DNA of 64,000 nucleotides from Ixodes scapularis (GCF_016920785.2 NW_024609857.1:12810716-12874715); one strand, 5' to 3'. Positions 1 through 13,356 are shown, counted from the stretch's first letter. A program made the numbers and translations. Notes: generated by a model not told the origin, from the letters alone.

Positions 1-183
1 TACGCAAATTCACACAAAAACATCCACCATCATTAGCGACACCCTATCCGTCTTTCTGCCAGCACAAAAACCTAAAGGTTTGTTTCCGGACACTATATTA
101 CACACTGATGGATTGATTGATTGACTCTATACATCGCCCTCTGCGCGCTGCCATCTTTGTTCACTGGACTGTGCACTCTCATA
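1..183. other. Non-coding flank
   Basis: No gene or repeat recognised. Confidence 0.5.
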
Positions 184-567
184 AATAGAGGGTGTACAGA
201 GGGTGTACCACATGTAACACCCCAAAACTACATTTCGACGTTCTGTCCACCGACGGCGAGCTGGCGATACCAACTTCCATGAGCGGCTTGATAGTCAAGC
301 GATACAACTTATTAAAATAGATAATGTACCCATTAAAGGCTACAGTAAGACAATAAAGTTTTTTTTAGACCTGCTGCAAAAGCTCAGTATTTTTTTCTTG
401 TAGTATTTGCTACGCACATTAGCTATTTACTACGTTATATTCAAGAGCTATCAAGCCCAGTGCAAAAGTTGGTATCGCCAGCTCGACGTGAGTGGCCAGA
501 ACGACGAAATGTAGTTTTTAGGTGTTACATATGGGACAAGGGGTCTACCCCTGCACACCCCCTATTT
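184..567. mobile_element. Foldback element with about 90-bp inverted arms
   Basis: Left arm 184-276 and right arm 466-567 are imperfect reverse complements: aactacatttcg, cgttctg.ccac and gagctggcgataccaactt are shared. Spacer about 190 bp, AT-rich. Non-coding. TA-type duplication not resolved. Confidence 0.65.
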
Positions 568-2055
568 CTGAAAGTGTGGGTTATGTTCGGAGCCTCCGCG
601 AAATATTGTACTCCGCGCCGTGACTATGCATATCCTGCCAGGATGATAAGCGACGGAAAGGCGAACGAGACGAACGTCTCCCGCAGAAGGGGTCACAGAA
701 AGACCGATAGGCACGAAATCACTATTCTATCCTAATGTAAACAAAGCGAGCGTCGGAGAAATCGGGCTGAATATTTGCGTCCCTTACACCTGGCATTTTC
801 GCAATCCTCGATGTATTCCGATCTGAGGTCATATCATCTCTCTCTGTTACCGCCGCTCCACAAAAGAGCAGGAACCGATTCGTGGCGTTTCCTGCCCGAT
901 GTCCGGATCGTGGAAACACCTGGGTAATGCAGTGGGCCGGAGGTCTCTGGCCCCACCTCGGGAAATCCCCACACGTGGCGCCTTTCTTTGATTTTTTTAT
1001 TTTTTTCATCTCTGACGGCGGCAGGGCCGACGAATGGCGTCCTTCGTTGCAAACGGGTTTTCCTGCCTCCAAACGCGACCGGACGCAACACTCCGTTTCG
1101 CGACCTTACCATAAACCGCAGAGGACGCTGCGAGCTACCGGAGCCAATCCAGAACTCACTGTTTGTCACGTGGTCTTACAGCTACGGCGAGGAGCAATCG
1201 CGGAGGAGCAACGGATTGGTGGAGATGGCTCGTTGCATGCAGCTGCGGTGCGCTGTAAGGTTGGAACGGAAAGAAGGGGGAAAGAAGTTCGCGCCGGCCG
1301 CCGACGCAGGCACGTGCGGCATTGAGAGAGTCGGAATGGACCGAACCGTGACGTGGAGAAAAGTGGCGTCCCCGTCGGTCGGTTGCTCGTTGCGCTGAAA
1401 ACCGTATTCGAGCGATATCTTTAGAAGGCGTGAAAGAAGGGGGAGAGGGAAGGCAACACTCCCTTCGGCGATTGTGGTGGAGAGCTGTTTTGACGTTATT
1501 GTGAGTCAGATGACACGTGCGGAAGGAAAAGGTGAATGGTAGGTAGGGCCTCCGGAGAAAGTGGGACCTTTTGTACTACACATCGTTGTGAAATTGTTGT
1601 GAAAGAAGTCCGAGGAACGCTTTCGATAGCTTTAACTGTGTTGACGCTAGTATCTTAGCATCTACTGAAAAAAAAATAAAAAAATGGATGGTGTAAATGA
1701 GTTTGCGCTCGATTAACTTCTACGCGAGGTTTTTTTTAGGATTGTTGGTAAATCGAACAACCGAACCATTCGGTTGCCGGTCCGTTGATCGCATTTCATT
1801 TGACCATGACTATTATATGATTGACAAATTTGCGTTTGGAGGGAAAAAATAATTAAGTTGTTGTGACAAGCTATATCACGCGAATTCTAGTTCTTTACAA
1901 AGCTCAGTGGTTATGACTATGAGGCGGCATATGTATTGTAAAAATTCAGAGCATAGGTGATTTTATGAATGACCTGCTAAACTAAGGATAAGAGTGATAC
2001 GTGTTTTTTTATGTGGGACGTAAGGTGCTGATCTACCGGCCGAGAGACGTTCGCG
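568..2055. other. Non-coding; GC- and CpG-rich to about 1500, then AT-rich
   Basis: Overlapping open frames on both strands at 720-1400 reflect GC content; none has a recognisable domain. A promoter or first exon of a neighbouring gene cannot be excluded, but nothing specific supports one. Confidence 0.4.
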
Positions 2056-2069
2056 CGATATTGTTAAAA

Positions 2070-2197
2070 AATTGGGTTGCGTGTATCTTTATAAAGCCTA
2101 GAACTTGGTCTGCCTCACAATTGGTTCTGCAGCGCGAGCTTTCGCCCCACGTGCTCCGGGCAGCTGTGCGCTAGCCCACTCGGCCACCGATCCCTCC
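2070..2197 (-). repeat. tRNA-like SINE with 14-bp target-site duplications
   Basis: 128 bp between identical direct repeats CGATATTGTTAAAA (2056-2069 and 2198-2211). On the minus strand the 5' part reads GGTGGCCGAGTGGGCTAGCG, which fits a tRNA D-arm/polymerase III A box of the Leu/Ser type. A good B box was not found. Retroposed origin is well supported by the duplication; tRNA origin rests on the A-box-like part. Confidence 0.65.
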
Positions 2198-2211
2198 CGA
2201 TATTGTTAAAA

Positions 2212-4860
2212 CATCTGGAGGCTGTACCTAATCTTAAACCTGTATCGATCAGAACGTGGACATAAGATCCACGGGTTTGAATAACTGGTTCTCCTAGGCC
2301 GAACCTACTTGACCTTCTGGCTGCCGGTTTGGCTTCATTACATGAGTGCACATTGTGCACATGATATAACGAATATAACTGCATCTGACTGTGAAAAGTG
2401 CAGGTTACAGTTATATGCCAGAGATCCCGAGAAGCTATTGCGTCCGCGTATCTTGTAGAAATTCGGAAGTTCCCACAGCGAATAACGATAATATTAAGTA
2501 ATTTAGCCATTACCGGTTCATGAAGCTCAGTTGCAACCTCTTACACACGCTTGCAAGTATTTCAGGAATTGAATGTGTGCATGGTATGGGCAACGAGGAT
2601 ATCTCAGTTCGGAAAATTTATTCAAGTTGGTTCATGCCCGATTTGGGAACGAATGTGAAGTTCGTTCATAAATATTAAATGTATTCATCGCGAGCTGACT
2701 GAAATGAATTGACATGTACAGCGTCTGTGAGAGGACGTGCACTTGATGAACTGCTAAAGGACGGAATGAACTATCCTATACACAAACAGAACATGCCAAA
2801 AATATTGCAAACCATAGTCAAGTTAACATTAGCAAGAGCTCAGCTGCGCGGTGTTTCCAAGAGGGAAAAGAAAAGGATGTTCTACGCTACCTGAAGTTCC
2901 CATTCCTGGCGATGCTTCATGTTGACCGTGAAATCCTTCAGCCGGCTTTAAAGGGATAACCGACGAAGCGTCGTGCGGGTCGCCCAGTCAGCCAGGAATT
3001 AAAGACACCGTCGCCCGTCGCGGCAAAAAGGGTCGGCAGCCATTATCGCGGGTGGATAAAGCACCGTATCTGGAGAATAATACTTTTCAGTTATCAGACG
3101 ACTGAAGGCTAAATTAACCCGAGCTTTCCAAAGAAACGCTACCGGCCATGCTCGGCATTGCCGGCGCTCTGTCGAGACAGGTTCTTTTCATAATAAGAAG
3201 CCGAGGTTGCGAGGGGCTTGCATCGAGGAAAGAGGCACGACAAACCGAACAAATACGAAAATTAAAAAAAAAAGGGGAAGAGGAGGTTGTTCTTTCTCTC
3301 GACGCAAACTCTTTCAGCGGATAGCGATGTAGGCCGCACCGCGGCGGTGACGCACGCGAGGAGGTGCATCGAGCCTTCGGCGTGATGCCGTCCCAGATAT
3401 TGCCGTGTGTTTGCCGAACGATTATTCCACCTTGAGCGGGAGGATGCCACGCGCCTAGCATCGCTCGGGCGTGCGTTTTGGAAAAGATGGGATATATATA
3501 TATATATATATATATACTCCAAACGACTAAAGTTTCGCGAATTTCGCGAATGGCCTACAACTCGCGAAAAATACGTACGTCCCGCGAACCATTCGGGCAA
3601 TATGCGAACGCTACGGAAGCTACACTCGATTCGAGAAAATTAGAACCCGCGATTATCTTCAAATTTTCAGCTTTTGCCCGATTCGCGAAAATTTGAGCCT
3701 GCGAAAGTTATGTCGTTTACAGTATACATATACACCAACTCATGTTTACAAACAAACCGGAGCGCCCCGAGCGGCCCTAGCGGACGCCACCGGCGCCGCG
3801 CATGCGCGATGGGGGTGTGGGCGAGAAGCTCGCCGTCGCCCCTAAACAAACCATTGAAATGCGATGTTGTCGGCGTCGGTGTGAGCCCCCGCGCTCTTTT
3901 TCGCGTTGGAATTATTGATTCTACGTCCTCCTAACGATGACTGACTACTTGAGCGGCGTCAGCGAAATTAACGAGGCTCGTTACACCGCAAAACTTCGCG
4001 TGAACAATCTGACACGCGGCGATTCATTCCGCCTGGACGCCGCAGAATGTACGCTAAAGCCTGATTCACATGATGAGATTTCGCTCGCAATTTTCAGTAG
4101 CGACGTCGCTCGAACTGCAAAAGCGTGAACCGTAGCTGAGATGGTCGACGTCGATACTGAAAATCGCAAGCAGAATCTAACCAAGTGAATCAGGCATAAC
4201 AAATCGGCGACGGCCACTGGTAACAATGATCAACATCTCCTTGTGTCTACTGTTTACGTCGAGCCGGCTTACCAACCTTCAAATTTAAGTCTTTTGAGGC
4301 CTGCACTTCTTATCGCAAGTACCGGGCCCACGTTTGGTCTACGGGCCGGTGTCCTCTGAAAGAGCAGACGACAAGCAGAAACGTTTGAAAGAGCAGACGA
4401 CAGTTCGAACGATCAGCCGACCGTTTGAACTGAACGTACTCCGCAGGTGGTCCGTACAACTTGACGGTTTTCCGGCGTTCATTTTGGAACAAAACGAATA
4501 AATCTGATGCCAAGAAGTATCCGTGATTTCAACCGAAAATGCTTCCCGCCCAAGCAATCGTGGTCCGACGGCGTCTGGTTTTCCTTTTTTACGGCACATT
4601 TTCAGGTTCTCGGACGAACCGAGTGCATGAAAACTGACCTTCAAACCTTTCTCGACCCTTTTGGTGCAGCCCCAGCCGCAGCATTTTGACAAGAAGGCAG
4701 GTTTTTGTCTGGTTCCTTTCAAAACAACGCAGGAATACACGTCTCGCATGGGCACTTCCGCCCACAGCCCCGGACCGGAAGTGCGTCCGACGCGTTACCA
4801 CCGCGCCGTGACGTAACAGAGATGAGTTCGTGTATATAAAGTGTTTATTTTTGTTTATTT
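2212..4860. other. Non-coding
   Basis: Contains the (TA)n run and the CGCGAA-rich patch (3533-3705). 3740-4130 is GC-rich. No domain-bearing frame seen. Confidence 0.5.
3489..3516. repeat. (TA)n microsatellite
   Basis: gatatatata... run of about 13 TA units. It is followed at 3533-3705 by a dense set of CGCGAA/TTCGCG words. Confidence 0.9.
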
Positions 4861-5632
4861 CAGATTTGTTTGAAAAAGCCGTGAAAGCTCCACTTATGCG
4901 GTTTGTGCAGGTGAGTTATACGGCCAGAGGGGACATACTGTAGGGAGATAGTCGCAACTATCACTCAGCTAATTAAGTAAACTTTGTTAATTAACTTTTT
5001 AATTAGTGGAAATAGACATATAGTTCCAATTAGAAACTTGCTGAGCATCATCGAAAACCTCTAAATCAACTCTTTTTCGGAGTATATAACGCCGGGGCAG
5101 CATTTAACGACGTTCTGTAAAAACGCTCCATTTGGACGCGTCTCTAGGTTTCGGTTTCTTATCGGAGCGCATTTTTGCGCCCTCGGTCCTGCTCCCCGGT
5201 GGTCGCGCCGCAAAGCCACCTCCTCGCCTCCCTCGTAGAATAGAGGGAAGTGCGGCGCCCGTGTGTTGCGCGCCTCAGCCACTGGGGAGCAGGACCGCGG
5301 GCGCAGAGATGCGCTCCGATAAGAAACCGAAATCTAGAAGCGCGGGCAAATGGAACATTTTTACAGAACGCCTTAGAATGCTGCCCCGGCGTTATATCCT
5401 TCTAAAACAAGTTGATTTAGTGGTCTTCGATGATGCTTAGCAAGTTTCTAATTGGACCCATATGTCTATTTGCACTAATTAAAAAGTTAATTAACAAATT
5501 TCACTTCATCAGCCGACTGATAGTTGCGACTATTTCCCTATAATATGTCCCCTTGGCCCTATAACTCACCTCCACAAACCGTATAAATGTAGCTTCCACG
5601 GCTTTTTCTAAACAAATCTGAAAGAATAAAAA
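4861..5632. mobile_element. Long foldback (hairpin) element, copy 1
   Basis: Two arms of about 380 bp nearly meet in the middle. The left arm starts CAGATTTGTTTGAAAAAGCC and the right arm ends in the reverse complement. Shared along the arms: gaggtgagttata (caggtgagttata on the left), tagtcgcaactatca, gttaattaactttttaatta, ataacgccggggcagcatt, ttcggtttcttatcggagcg, ggtcctgctcccc. By eye roughly 85-90% pairing. A transcript would form a very long hairpin. No protein frame of note. A second, more diverged member lies at 45255-45890. Confidence 0.8.
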
Positions 5633-7864
5633 GAGACGCCCTTTATTTAGCTGCTGTATGATGAACATATTCAATCAACCCGAGGTAGAGGGTGTAAGAA
5701 AGTTGGCGTCGAATTTCGTATTTCCTCAGCCTCGGATTGCTTCAAAATCTTCAAATTGCTTCTTTCTTTCTTTTTTTCTTTTTGTTTTGCGGTGATGTCA
5801 TTGGAACAAAGTAGACGTTGCAGCTTGAAATCTGGACGTAGCTGAGAGTTTCGGTGTCCAAACGCTGGCCTCGTTTTGAGAAACTGTGCGCCAAGAAATA
5901 AGCTTACTTTATTCATTAGGATCATTCATTCATAATAGCATGCATTTTTTTTTTGGCGATGGTTTGTATGTCAGTTGATTTACTCTGACTAGGATAACTG
6001 TCCAGTAAAACTTCCGTGTCAATTTTTGGTACTGCTGTCCATGCACTAAAATCGGAAAGCTTGCGGCATCACGAAACACCAACAGGGGGCAGGGTTGCGA
6101 CACGCTATGTTACGTTATCACTGGGTTGCAGGGTAGCATAGTCTGGGAAACACCACTTTAGAAACTAGCGGTTCTGCAATTCACGGGTCCAGATCTTTGT
6201 TTTCTGCTCAGGTGGGAGGGCGACCCCGCTTTTTCGTTTGCTTTTATTTCACTGCCATGTCGAGTTTCTAAACATTAAGTTTTAAAAACCTCCCTATATT
6301 AATGTTACGTAAGCAAATCAAAGGTTGTACGCTATTCACTTCTCTGGTAACAATGATACTTCGCGAATATTTCTGTCTTGAATGACAAATAAACAAAAAA
6401 ATTCCGTGTCTAAAAAGAGGAAATATTGTTTTTTTTTTAATATTGTTTGGAGGCGTTGCGATTACGTCTTGATGCCTGTTTATTTCACGTCAATCTTTCT
6501 TGCAACCATAGGGAGGCCCATAAATGGTTAATCTTAATAATGTACTTTCTCGAAAAATTTCCTTCCCAAATTAAATACCTGACTGTTCTTAAAACTTAAG
6601 TCTCGAAATATCTTTTTCTTCACAACATTTAGTCATTCAGGAACCGTTTTTTTATCTGCCAAACGCTCTCTCGAGAGGTATGCTCATCAAAATAGTGATA
6701 AAGATCAGTTATTCTCACGTCAGTCATTCCCACCTAAAAAATATCACGTTTAAACTCACACTCTAAAAGGCTGATAACATACAATGAACACTTGGGAAGC
6801 TCTTGAACGTACTTTAAATAACGTAAAGGCTTTAAAATACTTTCATATTTAGGTAGGCGTGGCCTGTGCATACACCTACCTCCAACCAAATTTACGACCT
6901 GATGGCGGTGCTGCGTCATGTATGTAGCCCGGTTGTGGTATTACTCTCCAGGAGCATAAGTCAAGTGAAAATGCGTGACTCTGAGTTAAGCACATGACTT
7001 CCACCCTTGTACGACAGCTAACGTGCTCGCTTGTTGCACCGTCAGCAGCGTTACATCTACACTGAGAGCATAAATGCGGTGTGCACAAGACTTGCTCGAA
7101 CGAGATACTGGCATGTGTTGGCATGTATGAAGCAAGTCTTGATATAAATCTAACTAAATACAGTCACATGAAAGAAAAAAAAAAAGAAAAATATATATAT
7201 ATGCCACGACAATTCAGCTTACCTCCTACAGACCGCATCGCCGTAGGAAGTAGTGAACACGGAACTACAAGAGCAGGCTCGGCGCGTTGAATGTTCCTGT
7301 CGCGCCCATGCTCTCATGCATTGCAACCGACTTCATGGGCTTGGATGTTTGCTGTTCAAATAGGGCCGGTCGGCCGACGGCGCACCTCAAATTTGCCAGT
7401 CGTTTGAGCAGGCGCTAAAGCTGGCGGAACGTCATATTCCTCCGCAACACTTCGTGTTTCCGGGAAGACATTTATTTTTAGTCGTGTATATGTGTACGTG
7501 CTTGTAAACTTTCGTTTGTATCTTACTTTAGATTATAATTGGTTTCACGAACTATGCAACTATCTTCAAAACACTCGAACATACGTTTAGCCAAAAGTGT
7601 TTAGTGAAGACGTTTTCTTTCCTTGTCTTTCGCAATCTTTTCACTTGCATAAGTCTAAGCACTGACCCAGTGTGCTCAGTATATATCCTGAATATAAGGA
7701 AGTCATACACTTTTATGTAGTGACACAAGATACAGTCGTGTTAGCAGTTTGTAGCACTAAACAGTGGAGCGTTGTATCTCTCGGACTGTTTGATTGCGCT
7801 GGAAGGTGTTTGATTTGAAGATTTTTTGGCTCTGAATTCTGACCACCTGCGTGTGTTTCACTAG
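5633..7864. other. Non-coding, AT-rich
   Basis: Nothing recognised apart from short A and TA runs (7171-7203). Confidence 0.5.
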
Positions 7865-7994
7865 AACTTTGGTTGGGGCTAGTTAGTTCATATCGATTAA
7901 AAGGTTAAAAGGCGCAAACAAACAGGACGAAAAAAGAGACACGTACGACACGTACGTAAAAAACGCCTGTCCGTGTCGTATACGTGTCTCTTTT
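7865..7994. repeat. Dispersed repeat word plus 22-bp-stem hairpin
   Basis: 7865-7904 (aactttggttggggctagtt...) recurs at 22204-22243 with 2 differences in 40. It is followed by a hairpin with arms aaaaaagagacacgtacgac (from 7931) and gtcgtatacgtgtctctttt (to 7994), one mismatch. Probably the edge of an interspersed repeat family. Confidence 0.6.
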
Positions 7995-9642
7995 TTCACC
8001 ATCAGATTTTTTTTTTTTCATGCGAGCCCATAAATTATGCGGGCGAAGATTGAGAGAAAAACGTACGGGGAGGTAACAAAAGCAAAATAAAAGCGAAATA
8101 ACAAAACAAGGCAGCTATAAATCCTATCCTTTTGTGTTTTTACCCGCTCGGCGTCAACCTTAGCGGTTTTAGCCTTCATTGAACTCTCGCTTTTTACCCC
8201 CTGAATGGCATTTGAAAGACCGTCCTTGCTTTGAGTTTCTAAATATTTAAAGAAAAATTTAGCTGGGCCAGAGCTTGACGTGTTTTCAGGCATTAATAGA
8301 CAACTTTATTATGAAGGTCTGCCACACAGTGGAGGCGCATTCAATACCGATACACCTGAGGGGGAAAGACAAAGTTAATTCATTTCCCCAAAATCCCCGC
8401 AAAACTGGTCCGATGTATAACTTAGCACGCGTGAAGCATTTAAAATCATGATGTTTGTACATAAAGCCGTTAAAAAACGCAACTCGCGTATGACGTAGAA
8501 AAAAGAGTGAACTGATCATTTGGGGAGACCATGCGTACATAGTCTGGGTCGCACTCTGTCTTCTTTTTTTGCTTCCAATAAAAACAAAATTGTAATGTGA
8601 GTACATACATTTTACTGTGTATTCCGGTTGCACTACTACTGTATCAGACAGAAGAACACATCACTATACTGCGCAAAGTCAAACTGCGGCAGTAATATAT
8701 AACGAATTTTCAAAATCGAAAAGACGTTCTCTTCAAAAAGTTTCATTTCAATGCATTGTTATGGCTTTCAATTTCCGATTATACTAACAATTTCTAATGC
8801 GTTCTAATAGTTTGCATCACGTTTAATGTCGCTCTTATTAACGTTGGAAAAAGTAAAATAGAAATTAAAAGAGTTTATTCTTTAAATTGAATTCTTGTAA
8901 GTTTTTGTAATAGCTATAGCGTTCTCAGCTGCTAAAATCAATTTGTAAAAAAATAAAAAGAATTGCAAAGAGTCACTAATTCTTTGGCTCGTGTAATAAC
9001 AACCATTAGAAAGCCTTTTCTTCTTGAGCGAGCCCGGCATAACAAAACTGTCCGCGAGTAATCCAATGTCTTATAGTTTTGCGAGACAACAACTGTACAG
9101 CGTAATTAAACGCCACACCGTTAACGGCACGGTTGCTCAAGTTACGTGTTCCAAGTTCATTACTACCGCGTGAACAACTAAAAAAAACACGTCATCATGT
9201 CTTGCCTATCTATACTTCTAGCCTAGTTTGACTAGTAGCGGCCTTATTCAGTCTTAACAACCAGCCGCACGAGCTCTGCAAGCAGCTTTTATCTTTGCGC
9301 CGGATTTGCGCTAATGTGAAGCTGAACCAACCAGTCGCGTATCCTCGCGCAGGCCGCGCAGTCAAGCAAGCGCGACAAATAATGTGCCATATGTGATCCT
9401 TGACCAACTCCCGTGCCAACAGCCTCTGGTTGCGCGGAGCAACGCTTCGCTGACTCGTAGACATATTATATCTCGGCCCTGAATTCACAATATTTCGGTT
9501 GCCTTGTACGCCAGGCGAAAACGAGCGTTTGTTCTCCTAACCAAGAACCTTTCCACCTGTGTTGCTTTATACGAAAGATCTAAAAGCCCCGGCCGTTCAA
9601 TCGGCCCGAGGTCTTCCGATCGGCCCGTGGCTGGACGCGGTA
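7995..9642. other. Non-coding, AT-rich
   Basis: Nothing recognised. Open frames at 8018-8633 lack domain motifs. Confidence 0.5.
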
Positions 9643-9650
9643 CTTTTAAT

Positions 9651-10618
9651 CAGACTTGGAAGCAGTCCGTTACATTTAACGGATTACTTGTAATGCGTTG
9701 ATTTTTCAAGTAATTTTGTAATTGCCACGTTACGTTTTTTGCAGCAGTAATTTGTAATGTAATCTCGTTACAAAATATTGGTAACGGATTACTTTAATTA
9801 CTCGTTGCTTTTTTTCAATATGAACATAATAAAGAAACCGGAGCAATATAAGCAGCCAATTCAGAGGCATAGAAAGAGCAAGTTTAACAAATTTAAATAG
9901 AAACCAACGCGAAAAAAACAGTAACAAAAAAAAAAATTTTTTTTTTTGCCTGACCGGTCACCAGAACCACTAGAAAGACGTGAAGATACTATGTGAAAAA
10001 CAAAGACCAGGAACACAATGTCGAGCAGACTTAGTTTCTTTCGATCGCCCTCCATCGCATTTTTCTTCTGGAAAACCTCTTCGTGTTTAATCGTTTTTGA
10101 CTTTTACATCACTTGAAAGGCCCGTTTCCAATGGGAGATTTCGTAGATCGGTTCCTTACCACCGCACCTTCTAGTGGAGGTAGATGCTGCTACTGAGCAT
10201 GCGCACTGCTAGCTTTGTCTGCACAGTTCCAGGGATCATTTCCGGTCGCTGTATGCTAGCGGGATGGCGGATGTGGTTGCAGCTTTCGCTGCCTTGTCAG
10301 CTTACAGGCGAACGGAGTGCACCTACAATCTTTCTGTCAAGTAAAATATTTTATTTTTACAAGGACTACCAGAATACGGGTGTATGAGAAATGGAAAGTA
10401 GTTTTGGAGAACATTTTCGGAAACATCAAAATTGTTTCTATTGTTTTTCTTGATACGCGTACTGGAAAAGTAACGTGAAAGTTATTTTGTAACATAACGA
10501 GTAAAGTAATTCGTTACTTTTCAGCGAAAATAATTTGTAACGGTAATCCATTACGTTTGAGGCTCTGTAATTTGTAATTGCAATCCATGACATTTTTGAA
10601 GTAACGGGCACAAGTCTT
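9651..10618. mobile_element. Non-autonomous hAT-like element with TAACGGATTAC-type subterminal repeats
   Basis: Ends CAGACTTGG and CAAGTCTT (imperfect inverted). Flanked by an 8-bp near-duplication CTTTTAAT (9643-9650) and CTTCTAAT (10619-10626), the size expected for hAT. Both ends are dense in GTTAC/GTAACG words (gtaacggattac, cgttacttttc). No transposase frame. Confidence 0.6.
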
Positions 10619-10626
10619 CTTCTAAT

Positions 10627-13356
10627 AAAGCCCGGCCCGCGGCTCGCTTTCAGCTACCGGCGCAAAAATAAGTGTACGGAAAGAAAGGGCGTCGCAACGC
10701 GCACCAACAACGTAAACGAAGGTATCATTAAGCGTATCGACAAGGATCTCGTCACATTATTCATTGGACATTGTCATCACATCCGTCATCATTCTTAGTT
10801 CCCATATCTCTGCATTTGCGCATGTTAACGTTCCTTTGCGTTCCCATGCTTAGTGTCCTACGTCGTATCTATTGAGTATTGCCAGCGTCCAATTATTTCA
10901 TTCTCATTAGTTTTCCGCCCTGCGTGAACACGCGAAAGTTTCTATGCACTTTGATTCACGGCTTGTCATTTTTCTGAATCCCAATTGCAGTCTAAGCTCA
11001 TTACAACAGACATTTGGATATAGCATACTGATTTGTGAAGTTCGGTTAGTTTTCCTTTACGTACCATTGACTAAACTTCATATCTGCATACAATATATTC
11101 CTCTTACAACAGATCGAAACCTCGGTATAAAAATAAAGGTCTGTTATAACGAGCTTAGATTCTATAGCGTAACGTCAGATTTATCATCTAAATATTGAAT
11201 TTCAATATAAATTATATATTTTGACCCACTTTAGATTGTTTTTTTAGTCTAACTTTTAAATTTGTATCTTAAGCTGATCTAGGATTAGTTATTACTTAGA
11301 AAAAAGTTTAGACACCCCAAACCTTGCATGCGCCATCACGATGTTGATGTGAACATTACTCACGATTCGCGATACGAGAGTTTCGATCGTGAGGCCTCAT
11401 CAGCGCGAGCCTGCAAGTGTTTGTACAAATAAAGGCAATCACACTGCGTTTTTACTTTCTCTGGGAGTCAGCTTTTCGTACGCGGAAACGAATGCAAAGT
11501 TTTCTGAGCCTTCACCAGAATAGATAACAATTTTGTTTTAAACATGCATATTTTTCGATTTTAATCCCATGACGTCAACTTTGCATGAAGGTGCGCGTCC
11601 TATATTCGCAACGCATAGTTTTTATAAACGCCGGTTTCTGATGTTAGGACAGAGACGTACATTCAGGAAGATAGGAAGAGTTAGGAATGTCGGATGTGCA
11701 ACGTCGAGCAAGATAGTTCTGTGCGAACTTTTATGCTGATGCGTGAAAGCCGCAAAAATAACGCTAATTAAAACGCAGTATTATTTTGTTTTGGCACAAA
11801 CTGAAAACAGGATTGCTATAATTGCGACGAGTGCTTTGTAGTAAGTATCAGTCAATGTTTAAACTACCTCACTGCATCAGCGGAAAGGTCAAATGAAAAT
11901 CACGTTATCCAGAAGTCACCGCATCATTTGTCCCTTGCGCATTGGACTGCGTAAATTACTAATCGATCTTTTGTTTTTGAAGCACAAAATACCGAAGAGA
12001 ACCACACTCGGAAAGGGTCACAAACGCACAGTTACCGTGTTGCCTACTCCATACCTCGCTGTAACCGCAGGTCGTAGTACACTATACGACTGCACGGCGT
12101 TCATTTGCGATTCATGGCCCCGTCGCGTTGTTGCGCGTTCGCACATTGTCGAATTTTGTCTGAATCTTTGACGAACTTCCCTTCAAAAGCTCGGCATGTG
12201 CCGACCTTTGCCGAATCTGAAGGTCGGCAGATTCCGTCTATCACTCGGCAGTACTCAACACCCGGCTGGCGTGCGCACACGGTTGGAAATTACGTATTTC
12301 GGCAATATCAGACACAAAAGGGCAGATTTAGATGTGCAGGTTATCGTAAATAGTCATGCCCAATAAAAAAAAAAAAGGGTACAATTATGCCATCATCTAC
12401 CACGCGATAGAAAAAAAAAAAGTTAATACAAGAATACAACTCGGTAAACGGAGTTGTCGGTCTGTCGACTCCGGCAAAAAGTGAATGCGGTTGCATTAGC
12501 TTTCTGCAAGCTAGAGTTCGCACTGATTCAGGACTTTAGAAACTATCTGTGGAAAGTGTAAATCAAAATAAAAAAAAAGAGAAAACGTGTACATAAAGTA
12601 TGAAACAACTGCGCGATGTGTTTTTTCAAGGAAGCACGAATTCGCACAGAATTTAATACCTGATGGTTTTGAATATGAAGGTCTTAAAGGGCTTACATTA
12701 TCGTTGATATTTCTAGTGGTCTATTTGTATCCAAAATGGATTTTTGTTATGTGTATATGAAGGTGGTACTTGAGACGCGACTAATGGTTGCGCGCTCTGA
12801 ATTCAATGCACTACCGAAAACGCAACGATGCAGTAGCGCACGCAACGTGGTGAATGCGAAAGTATCTTATCGTTGTTCATTAAAAAAAAAGAAAAAAAGA
12901 AACAGCTAATTTCGACGTGACGGATCTTCCATGGCTGAGAAAATTCTGTCATTTGGCTGGGAACACGCAAGGAAAACCACTCTGGGTTTTAATGTTTCTA
13001 ATCCCGGAGTAAGAAAACTTCAACGTTTGTATGGCCTTTCAGACAAAAACAAGCAACATTTTGTCGATCTCAGTACAGCGCAATTGTGATTCAGTTTTCT
13101 GCTAACGCAGTAGACGCAGCGGTTGACGGTAGTACTGCCGGTGGACGACAGTAGACAGTTGTAGTGGACCGTACGCTAAACTTTCGCGTACGCAAAGAAA
13201 TTGCGGGTTGGGAGTCCGCATGCGCAGAACGCAATAGAAGGGCTAGCGCATTGCGTACGCAGGCAACGCTGGGGATTACGCGCTGCGGGCTAGCGGGCTT
13301 TGCGGGACGCTCTCAAGAGATCTCGAGCCCAGCGAGAGCGCCACTTTCAAGATGGC
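10627..13356. other. Non-coding
   Basis: Contains a small patch of TCGGCA/TGCCGA words (12190-12255) and A runs. 13140-13350 is GC-rich and borders the LINE tail. No gene recognised. Confidence 0.5.

Noticed and set aside
722..1398. Overlapping open frames on both strands, up to 147 codons
   Set aside because: Several overlapping frames of equal quality in a CpG-rich stretch, none with a motif.
2120..2197. A functional tRNA gene (Leu/Ser type)
   Set aside because: The D-arm-like part is good, but no B box/T-arm and no closed cloverleaf could be drawn. The exact flanking duplications indicate a retroposed SINE.
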